DNA of 5,294 nucleotides from an uncultured Spartobacteria bacterium (GTDB lineage Bacteria > Verrucomicrobiota > Verrucomicrobiae > Chthoniobacterales > UBA6821): contig CAIXGT010000216.1 in the NCBI GenBank assembly GCA_903919105.1, forward strand, positions 1 to 5,294. Reading direction: 5' to 3'. This document shows positions 1 to 5,294 of this stretch, piece after piece. Position numbers and translations under genes: made by a program. The stretch's first letter is position 1. The number at the start of each line of letters is the position of its first letter. The notes below the pieces were generated by a model. That model was not told where the DNA came from. It made no database searches and saw nothing but the letters and a program-made list of their open reading frames with translations.

Positions 1-1
1 A

Positions 2-88
2 CAGTTCGGCATCGGTAAGGACAGCCGCACCATGACTGAAAAGCCGTTCGCGAGGCCTCTCGGCGCGGGGGATGTCCACGAAACATGA
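2..88 (+). CDS. Possible C-terminal tail of a convergent plus-strand gene (5' end outside window)
   Basis: A single open frame runs from the left edge to TGA at 86-88, coding 28 residues that begin QFGIGKDSR and end GAGDVHET. The other two plus frames hit stops early (TAA at 16-18, TGA at 32-34). About three quarters of its third codon positions are G or C, whereas the DNA just after the stop becomes visibly AT-rich. That change is what one expects at the end of a real gene. The overlapping minus-strand frame gives an arginine- and cysteine-rich peptide typical of a shadow. I do not recognise the family from this short tail. An in-frame ATG at 32 exists, but an 18-residue gene starting there is less likely than a tail. 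The evidence is composition and frame only. Confidence 0.33.
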   Translation, partial: QFGIGKDSRTMTEKPFARPLGAGDVHET

Positions 89-113
89 AGAAATCATGAG
101 AGAAACTAGGCCA

Positions 114-135
114 CTCCCTGCAATTCGCAAGGGAG
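114..135. repeat. Imperfect hairpin, candidate terminator stem of the left-hand gene
   Basis: CTCCCT at 114-119 is complementary to AGGGAG at 130-135. An extra GC/GC pairing inside is possible with one bulged base around an AATTC loop. It lies 25 bases after the TGA at 86-88, where a terminator of a plus-strand gene could sit. There is no clear run of T after the stem on either strand, so a canonical Rho-independent terminator is not supported. It may be only a chance inverted repeat. Confidence 0.25.
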
Positions 136-368
136 ACTCACGCTGCTGGCTTTAAAGATAATTCCCGCGAGGAGATGCCAAGATCGGAAGAGTAAATCTG
201 GAACTCATGAACTCATGAAAAAACATAAGGCGAATTCCAACGATGAAGATCATAAAAGAGGATCAAGCGGAAGTTTGCTGCTCCAACTAATGAAATCATT
301 TACTTCATTTATCTCTTCCTGAGTTCCATATTCATTACCTTATTCAGGCAGTGATCCCAGAGAGGACC

Positions 369-387
369 GCATCTTTCCTTAAGATGC
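369..387 (-). terminator. Candidate hairpin terminator of the minus-strand operon
   Basis: GCATCTT (369-375) and AAGATGC (381-387) form a perfect 7-bp stem with a 5-base loop. On the minus strand it begins two bases after the TAA stop of the prenyl synthase (389-391), the expected position for an operon-end hairpin. The sequence following on the minus strand is GGTCCTCT, not a T tract; on the plus strand only TTT follows. It could therefore be a weak terminator or a 3'-end-stabilising stem. Position supports the call and the missing U tract weakens it. Confidence 0.35.
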
Positions 388-388
388 T

Positions 389-1462
389 TTAGCAGAGGGA
401 ATCAAGAACTCCTCGCAGATACTCGGTCATGGAATGGAGTGCAGCCGCGTGGCGGTTTTCCTGCACCTTTTCCAGTTCGGCATCAGCCTCGTCCACCAGA
501 CTACGTGCTGCCTTCACGGCGGCAGGCAAGGCTCCACGCGAGGTGACCAGTTCCACAAGCCTTGAGGGTGCGATCCCCTCTTCGGAGAGAAGCAATGACT
601 GAAGCTCATCACGCTCCTTAGGAGAGGAGTTCTGAAGCAGTAGCAGGACAGGCAGTGTGAACTTGCCGCAGGCAATGTCTGTTCCAAGCGTCTTGCCGAT
701 CATCTCCTCATCTCCGACCAGGTCGATGCAGTCATCGAGCACCTGATAGGCGATTCCTATCTTGTTACCATAATTCTTAAGGGCACTGATCACGGCAGGA
801 GAAGCACCACTCAAGAAAGCTCCAAGCTCGCAGGAGACCGCGAACAGAGCACCAGTCTTCATCTGGACCATCCGGTAGTACTCAGAAAGCGGTATATTCA
901 GGTCGAAGCGACGCTGAGTCTGGAGAATCTCGCCCGTGCAGACATCAGCTGCCGCATCAGCGATCCGTCGGGAAATATCGGAGTTTGAAAACTTGGTGGA
1001 AAGCCTGAGCGCATGGGCAAACAGCACATCGCCAACCAGAACTGTGAGGGAGTTTCCCCACTTGGCATTCAGTGTGGGACGATCCCGACGACGATCAGCG
1101 CCATCCATGATATCGTCGTGGACAAGACTCGCGATGTGGATCAGTTCCACGATCACCGCCAGATCGACATGATCGGAGACAATCCGTCCGGTGGCTCCTC
1201 CCGAGAGAAGAGCCAGCGCGGGACGCAGGCGCTTGCCGCTCCCGCCGATGGCATACTCGAAATAATGCTCAATGCCCGCATCCACGGCCTTGGACTGCTC
1301 ATGAATCCTCTCCTCGACAGAGTAGAGATCGGGACCAATCAGCTCGATCGCCTCCGCAAAGGCGGCATTGGATCGCGGGTCAATTTCCTTGGAGGACCAT
1401 CTTGTGAAATTTTTCACAAGGGAACTTTCGTCGATATACCCCGTATCGTCAACATCGAGCAA
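389..1462 (-). CDS. Long-chain trans-polyprenyl diphosphate synthase (IspB/HepT-like)
   Basis: This cytoplasmic prenyltransferase condenses isopentenyl diphosphate units onto an allylic diphosphate to make a long all-trans chain, probably the side chain of a respiratory quinone. Numbered from the TTG at 1462 (357 aa), it shows GGSGKRLRP (73-81), the first aspartate-rich motif DDIMD (116-120) followed by RRRDRPT (the usual RRG is RRD here), the conserved lysine of MKTGALF (201-207), the second aspartate-rich motif DDCID (243-247) and GKTLGTD (256-262). The fifth residue before the first DD is the small Ala111, as in IspB, which favours a long product; exact chain length cannot be read. The start is uncertain. 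No ATG lies near the N terminus, and TTG1462 has no visible Shine-Dalgarno. GTG at 1415-1417 gives 342 aa, closer to IspB (323 aa), and overlaps the palindrome at 1401-1420. It is the last gene of the string, in the same frame as the SDR upstream. Confidence 0.93.
   Translation of the reverse strand: MLDVDDTGYIDESSLVKNFTRWSSKEIDPRSNAAFAEAIELIGPDLYSVEERIHEQSKAVDAGIEHYFEYAIGGSGKRLRPALALLSGGATGRIVSDHVDLAVIVELIHIASLVHDDIMDGADRRRDRPTLNAKWGNSLTVLVGDVLFAHALRLSTKFSNSDISRRIADAAADVCTGEILQTQRRFDLNIPLSEYYRMVQMKTGALFAVSCELGAFLSGASPAVISALKNYGNKIGIAYQVLDDCIDLVGDEEMIGKTLGTDIACGKFTLPVLLLLQNSSPKERDELQSLLLSEEGIAPSRLVELVTSRGALPAAVKAARSLVDEADAELEKVQENRHAAALHSMTEYLRGVLDSLC
1401..1420. promoter_or_regulatory. 20-bp inverted repeat with CRP-like core TGTGA-N6-TCACA
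   Basis: CTTGTGAAA (1401-1409) and TTTCACAAG (1412-1420) are exact reverse complements separated by TT. The inner bases 1403-1418 match TGTGA-N6-TCACA, the consensus core of Crp/Fnr-superfamily (CRP-type) operators. It lies inside the 5' end of the annotated prenyl synthase frame (codons 15-21 from TTG1462) and contains the alternative GTG start at 1415-1417. It may be an operator or, in RNA, a hairpin that hides the GTG. The symmetry is seen directly; protein binding is inferred. Coding constraint does not require such symmetry, but chance cannot be excluded. Confidence 0.4.
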
Positions 1463-1471
1463 AGAAGGATT

Positions 1472-2311
1472 TTATTTAGGTCTCTGAGGGCCAGCACCCA
1501 ATCGTATGGATTCACGGATCACGGGAAACGGGAGGAGACGGCTTCCGCGGACCAGCAATGCCAGCAGCGAATTCGGAATGACTCCGGGTTTATTCCGCTC
1601 AATCCCCCGCAGAGCAGCACGAACAACCAGTTCCGCAGGAGTCGCCAATGCAGGATGGGTGCGATCCATAGCGCGGATGGTCTGACCGTTACGGCTGGCG
1701 ACCTCGAAAAACTCCGTGGCAACAGGCCCGGGACAGAGTGCCGTGACAGTTATTCCTTCCGGGGCAAGCTCCATACGGAGAGCCTCGCTGAAGCTTGTCA
1801 CATAGGCCTTAGTGGCTGCATAGACTGCCATCTCAGGTAGCGGGTAGAATCCTGCCACGGAGCTGACATTCAGGATTCCCGAGGGACTCTGTGCCACCTG
1901 AGCCCTTAGCATCGGCAGAAGAAGGTGGGTCAGATGGGTGAGAGCGGTGACATTCACTTCCAGCACAGGGCCAAGGCGCCTCCAGTCGGCGCTGTCAAAA
2001 GGGCCTAGTTCACCCAAGCCGGCATTATTGATCAGGAGGTTCAGCGGAACTTCGTCACGGATGATCCACGCTGCCAGACGCTCCCGCTCGCTGGATTGGG
2101 AGAGATCCGCCTTGAAGGAATCAATTCTCAGATCGGGATGCAAAACCTTCAGCGAATCTGAAAGGGAATAAAGACGCTCTTCGCGGCGCCCCACAAGGAT
2201 CAAGCGAGAAGCGGCAGGAGCAAGCTGACGGGCAAACTCGGCTCCGAGTCCGGCAGTGGCTCCGGTGATAAGAGCCGCGCAGCCACTGATAGTGAATCGT
2301 TGTTTTTTCAT
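1472..2311 (-). CDS. Short-chain dehydrogenase/reductase (classical SDR, DltE/COG0300-like)
   Basis: A 279-residue cytoplasmic NAD(P)-dependent oxidoreductase of the classical SDR fold, at the usual family length or slightly longer. It shows the cofactor motif TGATAGLG (16-23), an arginine pair in GRREERL (41-47) that suggests NADPH preference, NNAG (95-98), the structural Asn120 in LEVNVTAL, catalytic Ser151 in NVSSVAGF, the YxxxK pair Tyr164/Lys168 in YAATKAY, and PGPVATEF (194-201). All catalytic residues are present, so it should be active; the substrate cannot be told from the sequence. The start ATG at 2309-2311 overlaps the stop of the binding-protein gene by ATGA, indicating translational coupling. 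Only AAGGAT, about 15 bases upstream, resembles a ribosome site. A hydrophobic stretch near 245-265 (SLLALLVRGSRLL) may be an amphipathic C-terminal helix rather than a membrane span. Confidence 0.93.
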   Translation of the reverse strand: MKKQRFTISGCAALITGATAGLGAEFARQLAPAASRLILVGRREERLYSLSDSLKVLHPDLRIDSFKADLSQSSERERLAAWIIRDEVPLNLLINNAGLGELGPFDSADWRRLGPVLEVNVTALTHLTHLLLPMLRAQVAQSPSGILNVSSVAGFYPLPEMAVYAATKAYVTSFSEALRMELAPEGITVTALCPGPVATEFFEVASRNGQTIRAMDRTHPALATPAELVVRAALRGIERNKPGVIPNSLLALLVRGSRLLPFPVIRESIRLGAGPQRPK

Positions 2312-3909
2312 TTTGCAGAGAGATCCTTGCGGAAGATCTCACGAATCGGATGTTCATCCAAGACATTGGGTTTGATCCCGCCCAGGCGATTGCCATCGTA
2401 CAACTGGATCCCGACATAGAAGAAAATGGGGGAGATCGGCACCTGATCCCTGACTAGCAATTCCTCTGCACGACGCATGATGCCGAATCTCTTACCAGGA
2501 TCCGTCTCGGCCCCCGCGTCATGGATGATACGGTCATAATCGGCATTCTTCCATCCCGTGCGGTTGTTGCCGCTCTCGGAGAGGAAGAGATCCAAGAAGG
2601 TGTTCGGATCCGGGTAATCCCCGACCCAACTGGAGCGGGCGATCCCGAAGTCCAGCGACCCAAGCGAGTTCAGATAGACCTTCCACTCCTGTCTCGCGAG
2701 CTGCACGTTGACACCCAGGCGCTCTTTCCACATTGACTGAAGCTCGATCGCCACTCCCTCGTTCAACTCCCCCTCGCTGTAGAGATAGGTCGTCAGGGGA
2801 AACCCCTTGCCATCGGGATACCCTGCCTCGGCGAGTAAACGACGGGCTTCTTCCTGATTTTCGGAAAGCCCCTCAGGAGCCGCGTATCCGTTAATACCGG
2901 GAGGCACAAAGCTCAGTGCATCAGTCTCACCGGCCCTCGTGATTTTGGTGGTGATGCGTTTGCGATCGAGAGCCATGGCGAAGGCCTTGCGCACCCTCAC
3001 GTCCGTGAAAGGTCCCTTGGCGCAATTGAACCTGAGGAAAAAGGTGCCTAGGAAAGGGGCGGCATGGAAGTCGGGACGAGTCTTGAGAGCATCCAGCAAG
3101 GAAGGCGGAGCCAGTCCCTTGTCCATGATCAGGTCGGCCTGTCCTGCGGCATAGAAGTTGTAGGCAACATTTGCCTGGCTGATCGGCAGCACCTCCACGG
3201 AACGTAAACGCACATTTTTTTCATCCCAGTAGAGGGGATTCTTTTTCAGTTGGATAACGTCATTGATCCTCCAATCTTCCAGAACGAAAGCCCCATTCCC
3301 GACAAGTTTCCCGGGTTTCACCCAGTCATCCCCGTACTTTGCAATCAGATCGGTGCGGACGGGATAGAGCGTCGGAAAGGCGCAGAGATCCAGAAAATAG
3401 GGGACTGGTTGTTTCAGCTCCACACGGAGCGTCGCGTCATCCAAGGACCTTACGCCTACCGACTTGAAGTCAGCTGTCTTGCCCGCGGGAGTATTGGCAT
3501 AATCCTCGGCTCCCTTCACCGAAAAGAGCTGATAACTGTAGGCGGATGCAGTTGTGGGATCGAGAGTCCTGCGCCATGAGTCCACAAAGTCGTGTGCCGT
3601 CACTCCCTTCCCGTCACTCCATCTGGCATCGGGGCGGAGGTGAAAAGTGTAGATACAATGATCAGGAGAAATTTCCCAAGAGCTGGCGACCCCGGGCCCG
3701 GCAACTCCCTTCAGGTCGAAGCGGAGCAATCCCTCGAAGAGCGCATTGACGATTCGCCCCTCGGGTTGTCCCGTGATCAACGCTGGGTCGAGCGTCTCGG
3801 GCTCAGCCCCATTGATGAAAATGAGATCAGGACGCTCGCGATGTCGGGAGCAACCCGTACTCAGCACAAAAAGAGCTGAAAAAATCAATGCGATCAGACA
3901 CCTGCTCAT
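2308..3909 (-). CDS. Oligopeptide ABC transporter substrate-binding lipoprotein (OppA/SBP_bac_5 family)
   Basis: A 533-residue solute-binding protein, the usual size for the OppA/DppA/MppA group. The N terminus is a lipoprotein signal: Arg3, a hydrophobic core (LIALIFSALFVL) and the lipobox STGC with Cys20 as lipidation site, so it should be anchored by lipid on the outer face of the inner membrane (or sorted to the outer membrane). The mature part begins with GAEPETLDPALITG (34-47), then ALFEGLLRFD (56-65), SWEISPD (77-83) and LRPDARWSDG (91-100), all typical of the family. DVRVRKAFAMALDRKRI (303-319) and SSWVGDYPDP (426-435) follow; Asp431 aligns by motif with the OppA aspartate that holds the peptide amino terminus. 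No permease or ATPase gene lies in the window, so it either uses components encoded elsewhere or acts as a sensor. It overlaps ldhA upstream and the SDR downstream by four bases each. Peptide as ligand is inferred from family. Confidence 0.95.
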   Translation of the reverse strand: MSRCLIALIFSALFVLSTGCSRHRERPDLIFINGAEPETLDPALITGQPEGRIVNALFEGLLRFDLKGVAGPGVASSWEISPDHCIYTFHLRPDARWSDGKGVTAHDFVDSWRRTLDPTTASAYSYQLFSVKGAEDYANTPAGKTADFKSVGVRSLDDATLRVELKQPVPYFLDLCAFPTLYPVRTDLIAKYGDDWVKPGKLVGNGAFVLEDWRINDVIQLKKNPLYWDEKNVRLRSVEVLPISQANVAYNFYAAGQADLIMDKGLAPPSLLDALKTRPDFHAAPFLGTFFLRFNCAKGPFTDVRVRKAFAMALDRKRITTKITRAGETDALSFVPPGINGYAAPEGLSENQEEARRLLAEAGYPDGKGFPLTTYLYSEGELNEGVAIELQSMWKERLGVNVQLARQEWKVYLNSLGSLDFGIARSSWVGDYPDPNTFLDLFLSESGNNRTGWKNADYDRIIHDAGAETDPGKRFGIMRRAEELLVRDQVPISPIFFYVGIQLYDGNRLGGIKPNVLDEHPIREIFRKDLSAK

Positions 3910-4901
3910 GGTGCCGGCACTGCGTGCGTACAGGGCAATCCTTTGGCGAATTCATTTAGGCTTTGCATGGTTGTCTCCGCGATATTGCGCAGGGCATGAT
4001 TGGTGAGAAAGGCCTGATGGCCCGTCACGATGACATTGGGGAAGGTCAGTAACCGGGCGAAGGTGTCGTCACTGATGATGTCAGAGGAGTGATCCTCGAA
4101 GAACAAGCTGGCCTCCTCCTCGTAGACATCGATGGCCAGAAAGCCTACCTTACGGCTCTTGAGTCCCTCCACCACGGCGGGAGTATCGAGAAGGGCGCCA
4201 CGGCTTGTATTGATAAGGAAAACGCCATCCTTCATCAGCTTCAGTGCCTCATCATCGATAAGGTGGTATGTGGAGGGCATCAGCGGCACATGCAGCGTCA
4301 GGATATCCGAGTAACGGAAGAGCTCCTCCCGGGTATCGACATAGGAAGCAAGCAACATGACCTGTTCGTTCGGTTCTTCGTCATAGGCGAGGATCTTGCA
4401 ACCAAAGCCGCTCAAAAGTTTTACTACCTCGGTGCCGATACGGCCGGTACCGCAGACTCCGACGGTCATGTCACGCAGTTCGAAACCACAAAGTCCCTCG
4501 AGGTTGAAATCGGCACGCCTCACCCGGTTATGCCCCTCATGGATGTGGCGACCCAAAGTCAGGATCAGTCCGATCGTGAATTCAGCCACGGCATTGGGTG
4601 AATAGGCGGGCACATAGGCGAGCGCGATCCCTAACTCGCGAGCCGCTTCTCGGTCGATCTGGTTGAATCCCGCGCTGCGGGTTACCAAGAAGCGCGTTCC
4701 TCCGGCCGCAAGTTGTTCAAGGACGCTCCTGTTCGCCACATCATTTACAAAAATCAGGACAGCCTCGTGACCCGCAGCCAGCAGAGCGGTTTGGATGTCG
4801 AGTCGCGCCTCAAGGAAAGTGAACGCAATGGGGAAACCATCGGCAGACTTCTCCAGTACCGGGCGCTCGTAGCGCTTGGTGTTGAAGACAGCGACCTTCA
4901 T
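3906..4901 (-). CDS. ldhA: Fermentative D-lactate dehydrogenase (D-2-hydroxyacid dehydrogenase family)
   Basis: A 331-residue NAD-dependent enzyme reducing pyruvate to D-lactate in the cytoplasm, regenerating NAD+ during fermentation. Its length and motif order closely follow E. coli LdhA (329 aa): MKVAVFNTKRY start, CIFVND-like LIFVNDVANR (49-58), SAGFNQID (76-83), VPAYSPNAVAE (97-107), the Rossmann fingerprint GTGRIG (151-156), Asp174 ending the second strand (NAD rather than NADP preference), NTSRGALLD (231-239), DVYEEEASLFFED (258-270) and GHQAFLT (294-300). The catalytic triad is Arg234, Glu263 and His295, each one residue before its LdhA counterpart (235, 264, 296). The SLFFED signature favours true D-LDH over glycerate or formate dehydrogenases. 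ATG at 4899-4901 gives exactly the family N terminus, though the bases before it are pyrimidine-rich with no Shine-Dalgarno. It follows the GH1 gene by 45 bases and overlaps the next gene by ATGA. Confidence 0.95.
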   Translation of the reverse strand: MKVAVFNTKRYERPVLEKSADGFPIAFTFLEARLDIQTALLAAGHEAVLIFVNDVANRSVLEQLAAGGTRFLVTRSAGFNQIDREAARELGIALAYVPAYSPNAVAEFTIGLILTLGRHIHEGHNRVRRADFNLEGLCGFELRDMTVGVCGTGRIGTEVVKLLSGFGCKILAYDEEPNEQVMLLASYVDTREELFRYSDILTLHVPLMPSTYHLIDDEALKLMKDGVFLINTSRGALLDTPAVVEGLKSRKVGFLAIDVYEEEASLFFEDHSSDIISDDTFARLLTFPNVIVTGHQAFLTNHALRNIAETTMQSLNEFAKGLPCTHAVPAP

Positions 4902-4946
4902 GGAAAGAGAAGGATGAAAGCGGAAACTTGAAACCTGAGTAAAAAG

Positions 4947-5294
4947 CTACTGACCCGTCTTCGATCTATTCGCCCCATTCGACCCATTAGTTTTTTCTAC
5001 AGGCTCTGGCATCACCTTCTGCTTGCGATTGGAGTCCCGGATAACGCTCTTGTAATAATAGGCGGCCGGCTTGAGTACTCTGTCGCGTGTCACGGGATTC
5101 ATCGAGGCCAGTCCGAACTTCGGAACATAGCCGTAGTGCCACTCGTAGTTATCGGCCAGCGACCATACAAAATATCCCTTCACGTCGTATCCCTCGTCCA
5201 TGGTCTTTCTAATCTGGGCGATGTGATTTCGTAGGTAGGAGAGGCGCTGCTGCTCGTTCTCGGTGGCGATGCCATTCTCCGTGATCATCATCGG
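4947..5294 (-). CDS. Glycoside hydrolase family 1 (beta-glucosidase type), C-terminal part; 5' end beyond window
   Basis: The frame is open to the right edge, so only the last 115 residues (first full codon CCG at 5292-5294) are visible, about a quarter of a normal GH1 enzyme. It begins at the GH1 nucleophile motif ITENG, with the catalytic Glu encoded at 5277-5279. YLRNHIAQIRKTMDEGYDVKG follows, then YFVWSLADNYEWHYGY (41-56 of the fragment), whose Glu51 and Trp52 are the conserved glycone-binding pair. KFGL and KPAAYYYKSVI end the barrel. Members hydrolyse beta-linked glucosides, galactosides or similar by a retaining mechanism; the exact sugar cannot be read here. The ATG at 5289-5291 is internal, not the real start. 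An unusual polar tail of some 29 residues rich in Asn, Lys, Gly and Ser follows the last barrel helix. The acid/base half and any signal peptide lie outside. TAG stop at 4947-4949. Confidence 0.95.
   Translation of the reverse strand, partial: PMMITENGIATENEQQRLSYLRNHIAQIRKTMDEGYDVKGYFVWSLADNYEWHYGYVPKFGLASMNPVTRDRVLKPAAYYYKSVIRDSNRKQKVMPEPVEKTNGSNGANRSKTGQ

Larger units (their letters stand above)
89..388. other. Intergenic region between convergent transcripts
   Basis: These 300 bases are AT-richer than the flanking genes and contain no convincing gene on either strand. They hold a weak hairpin at 114-135, three copies of the palindrome TCATGA (94-99, 205-210, 213-218), a tandem AACTCATG repeat (202-217), AT-rich inverted repeats around 289-309 (AATGAA / TTCATT) and a hairpin at 369-387 right after the prenyl synthase stop. 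A 35-codon ORF at 215-322 is discussed under findings. No tRNA, rRNA or obvious promoter is seen. If the plus-strand tail at 2-88 is real, this is a terminator region shared by two convergent transcripts. Confidence 0.6.

Noticed and set aside
289..309. AATGAA...TTCATT inverted repeat
   Set aside because: Only 6 A/T-rich pairs with a 9-base loop; expected by chance in AT-rich intergenic DNA.
1013..1840. 275-codon plus-strand ORF antisense to the prenyl synthase and SDR genes
   Set aside because: It is the mirror of two confident minus-strand genes that share one frame, which lets one antisense frame stay open across their junction. Its product has no recognisable family features.
3250..3579. 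109-codon plus-strand ORF inside the OppA-like gene
   Set aside because: Antisense shadow of a well-supported gene, with no motif and no ribosome site evident.
3911..3920. Perfect 10-bp palindrome GTGCCGGCAC just before the OppA-like start
   Set aside because: It encodes the conserved-frame C terminus of LdhA, is short, and such GC-rich palindromes are common; no second site supports an operator.
4089..4601. 170-codon plus-strand ORF inside ldhA
   Set aside because: It lies fully antisense to conserved catalytic regions of D-lactate dehydrogenase, and its product shows no domain I recognise; a shadow.
4922..4936. GGAAACTTGAAACC in the GH1-ldhA gap as a possible terminator stem
   Set aside because: It is close to a mirror repeat rather than an inverted repeat, so it cannot form a stable hairpin.
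1..5294. Search for CRISPR repeats, insertion sequences, tRNA or rRNA genes
   Set aside because: No regularly spaced repeats, transposase motifs, cloverleaf arms or rRNA-like stretches are visible on either strand.

Overview
The window looks like part of a bacterial chromosome with Gram-negative character and moderate GC (roughly the mid-fifties percent by eye). It is dominated by one minus-strand gene string. Reading down the minus strand from the right edge, the order is: the C-terminal end of a glycoside hydrolase family 1 enzyme (beta-glucosidase type), an LdhA-type D-lactate dehydrogenase, a lipoprotein oligopeptide-binding protein of the OppA/SBP_bac_5 family, a classical NAD(P)-dependent short-chain dehydrogenase (SDR), and a long-chain trans-polyprenyl diphosphate synthase. 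A Verrucomicrobiota or related PVC origin is my best guess, from the general look of the binding protein and the prenyl synthase. This is recollection of family resemblance, not a search result.

Layout. Bases 1-88 are GC-rich and hold one open plus-strand frame that ends in TGA at 86-88. This is possibly the tail of a convergent gene that enters from the left. Bases 89-388 are AT-richer and look non-coding: they hold two modest hairpins, a short tandem repeat and one doubtful 35-codon ORF. From 389 to the right edge the minus strand is almost fully coding. ldhA/oppA-like and oppA-like/SDR each overlap by 4 bases (ATGA). The SDR stop is followed in the same reading frame, after only three codons, by the first possible start of the prenyl synthase. 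The hydrolase is separated from ldhA by 45 bases. This is the architecture of a single transcript entering from beyond 5294 and ending in 89-388.

Function. The genes fit anaerobic or fermentative sugar use: a glycosidase releases sugar, D-LDH reoxidises NADH by making D-lactate, and a membrane-anchored periplasmic lipoprotein captures peptides. The prenyl synthase would make the isoprenoid tail of a quinone. The SDR substrate is unknown. I see no defence, mobile or CRISPR element and no clear new system. The most notable non-coding signal is a near-perfect 20-bp inverted repeat at 1401-1420 with the exact core TGTGA-N6-TCACA of CRP-family operators. It sits at the 5' end of the prenyl synthase gene and overlaps an alternative GTG start.
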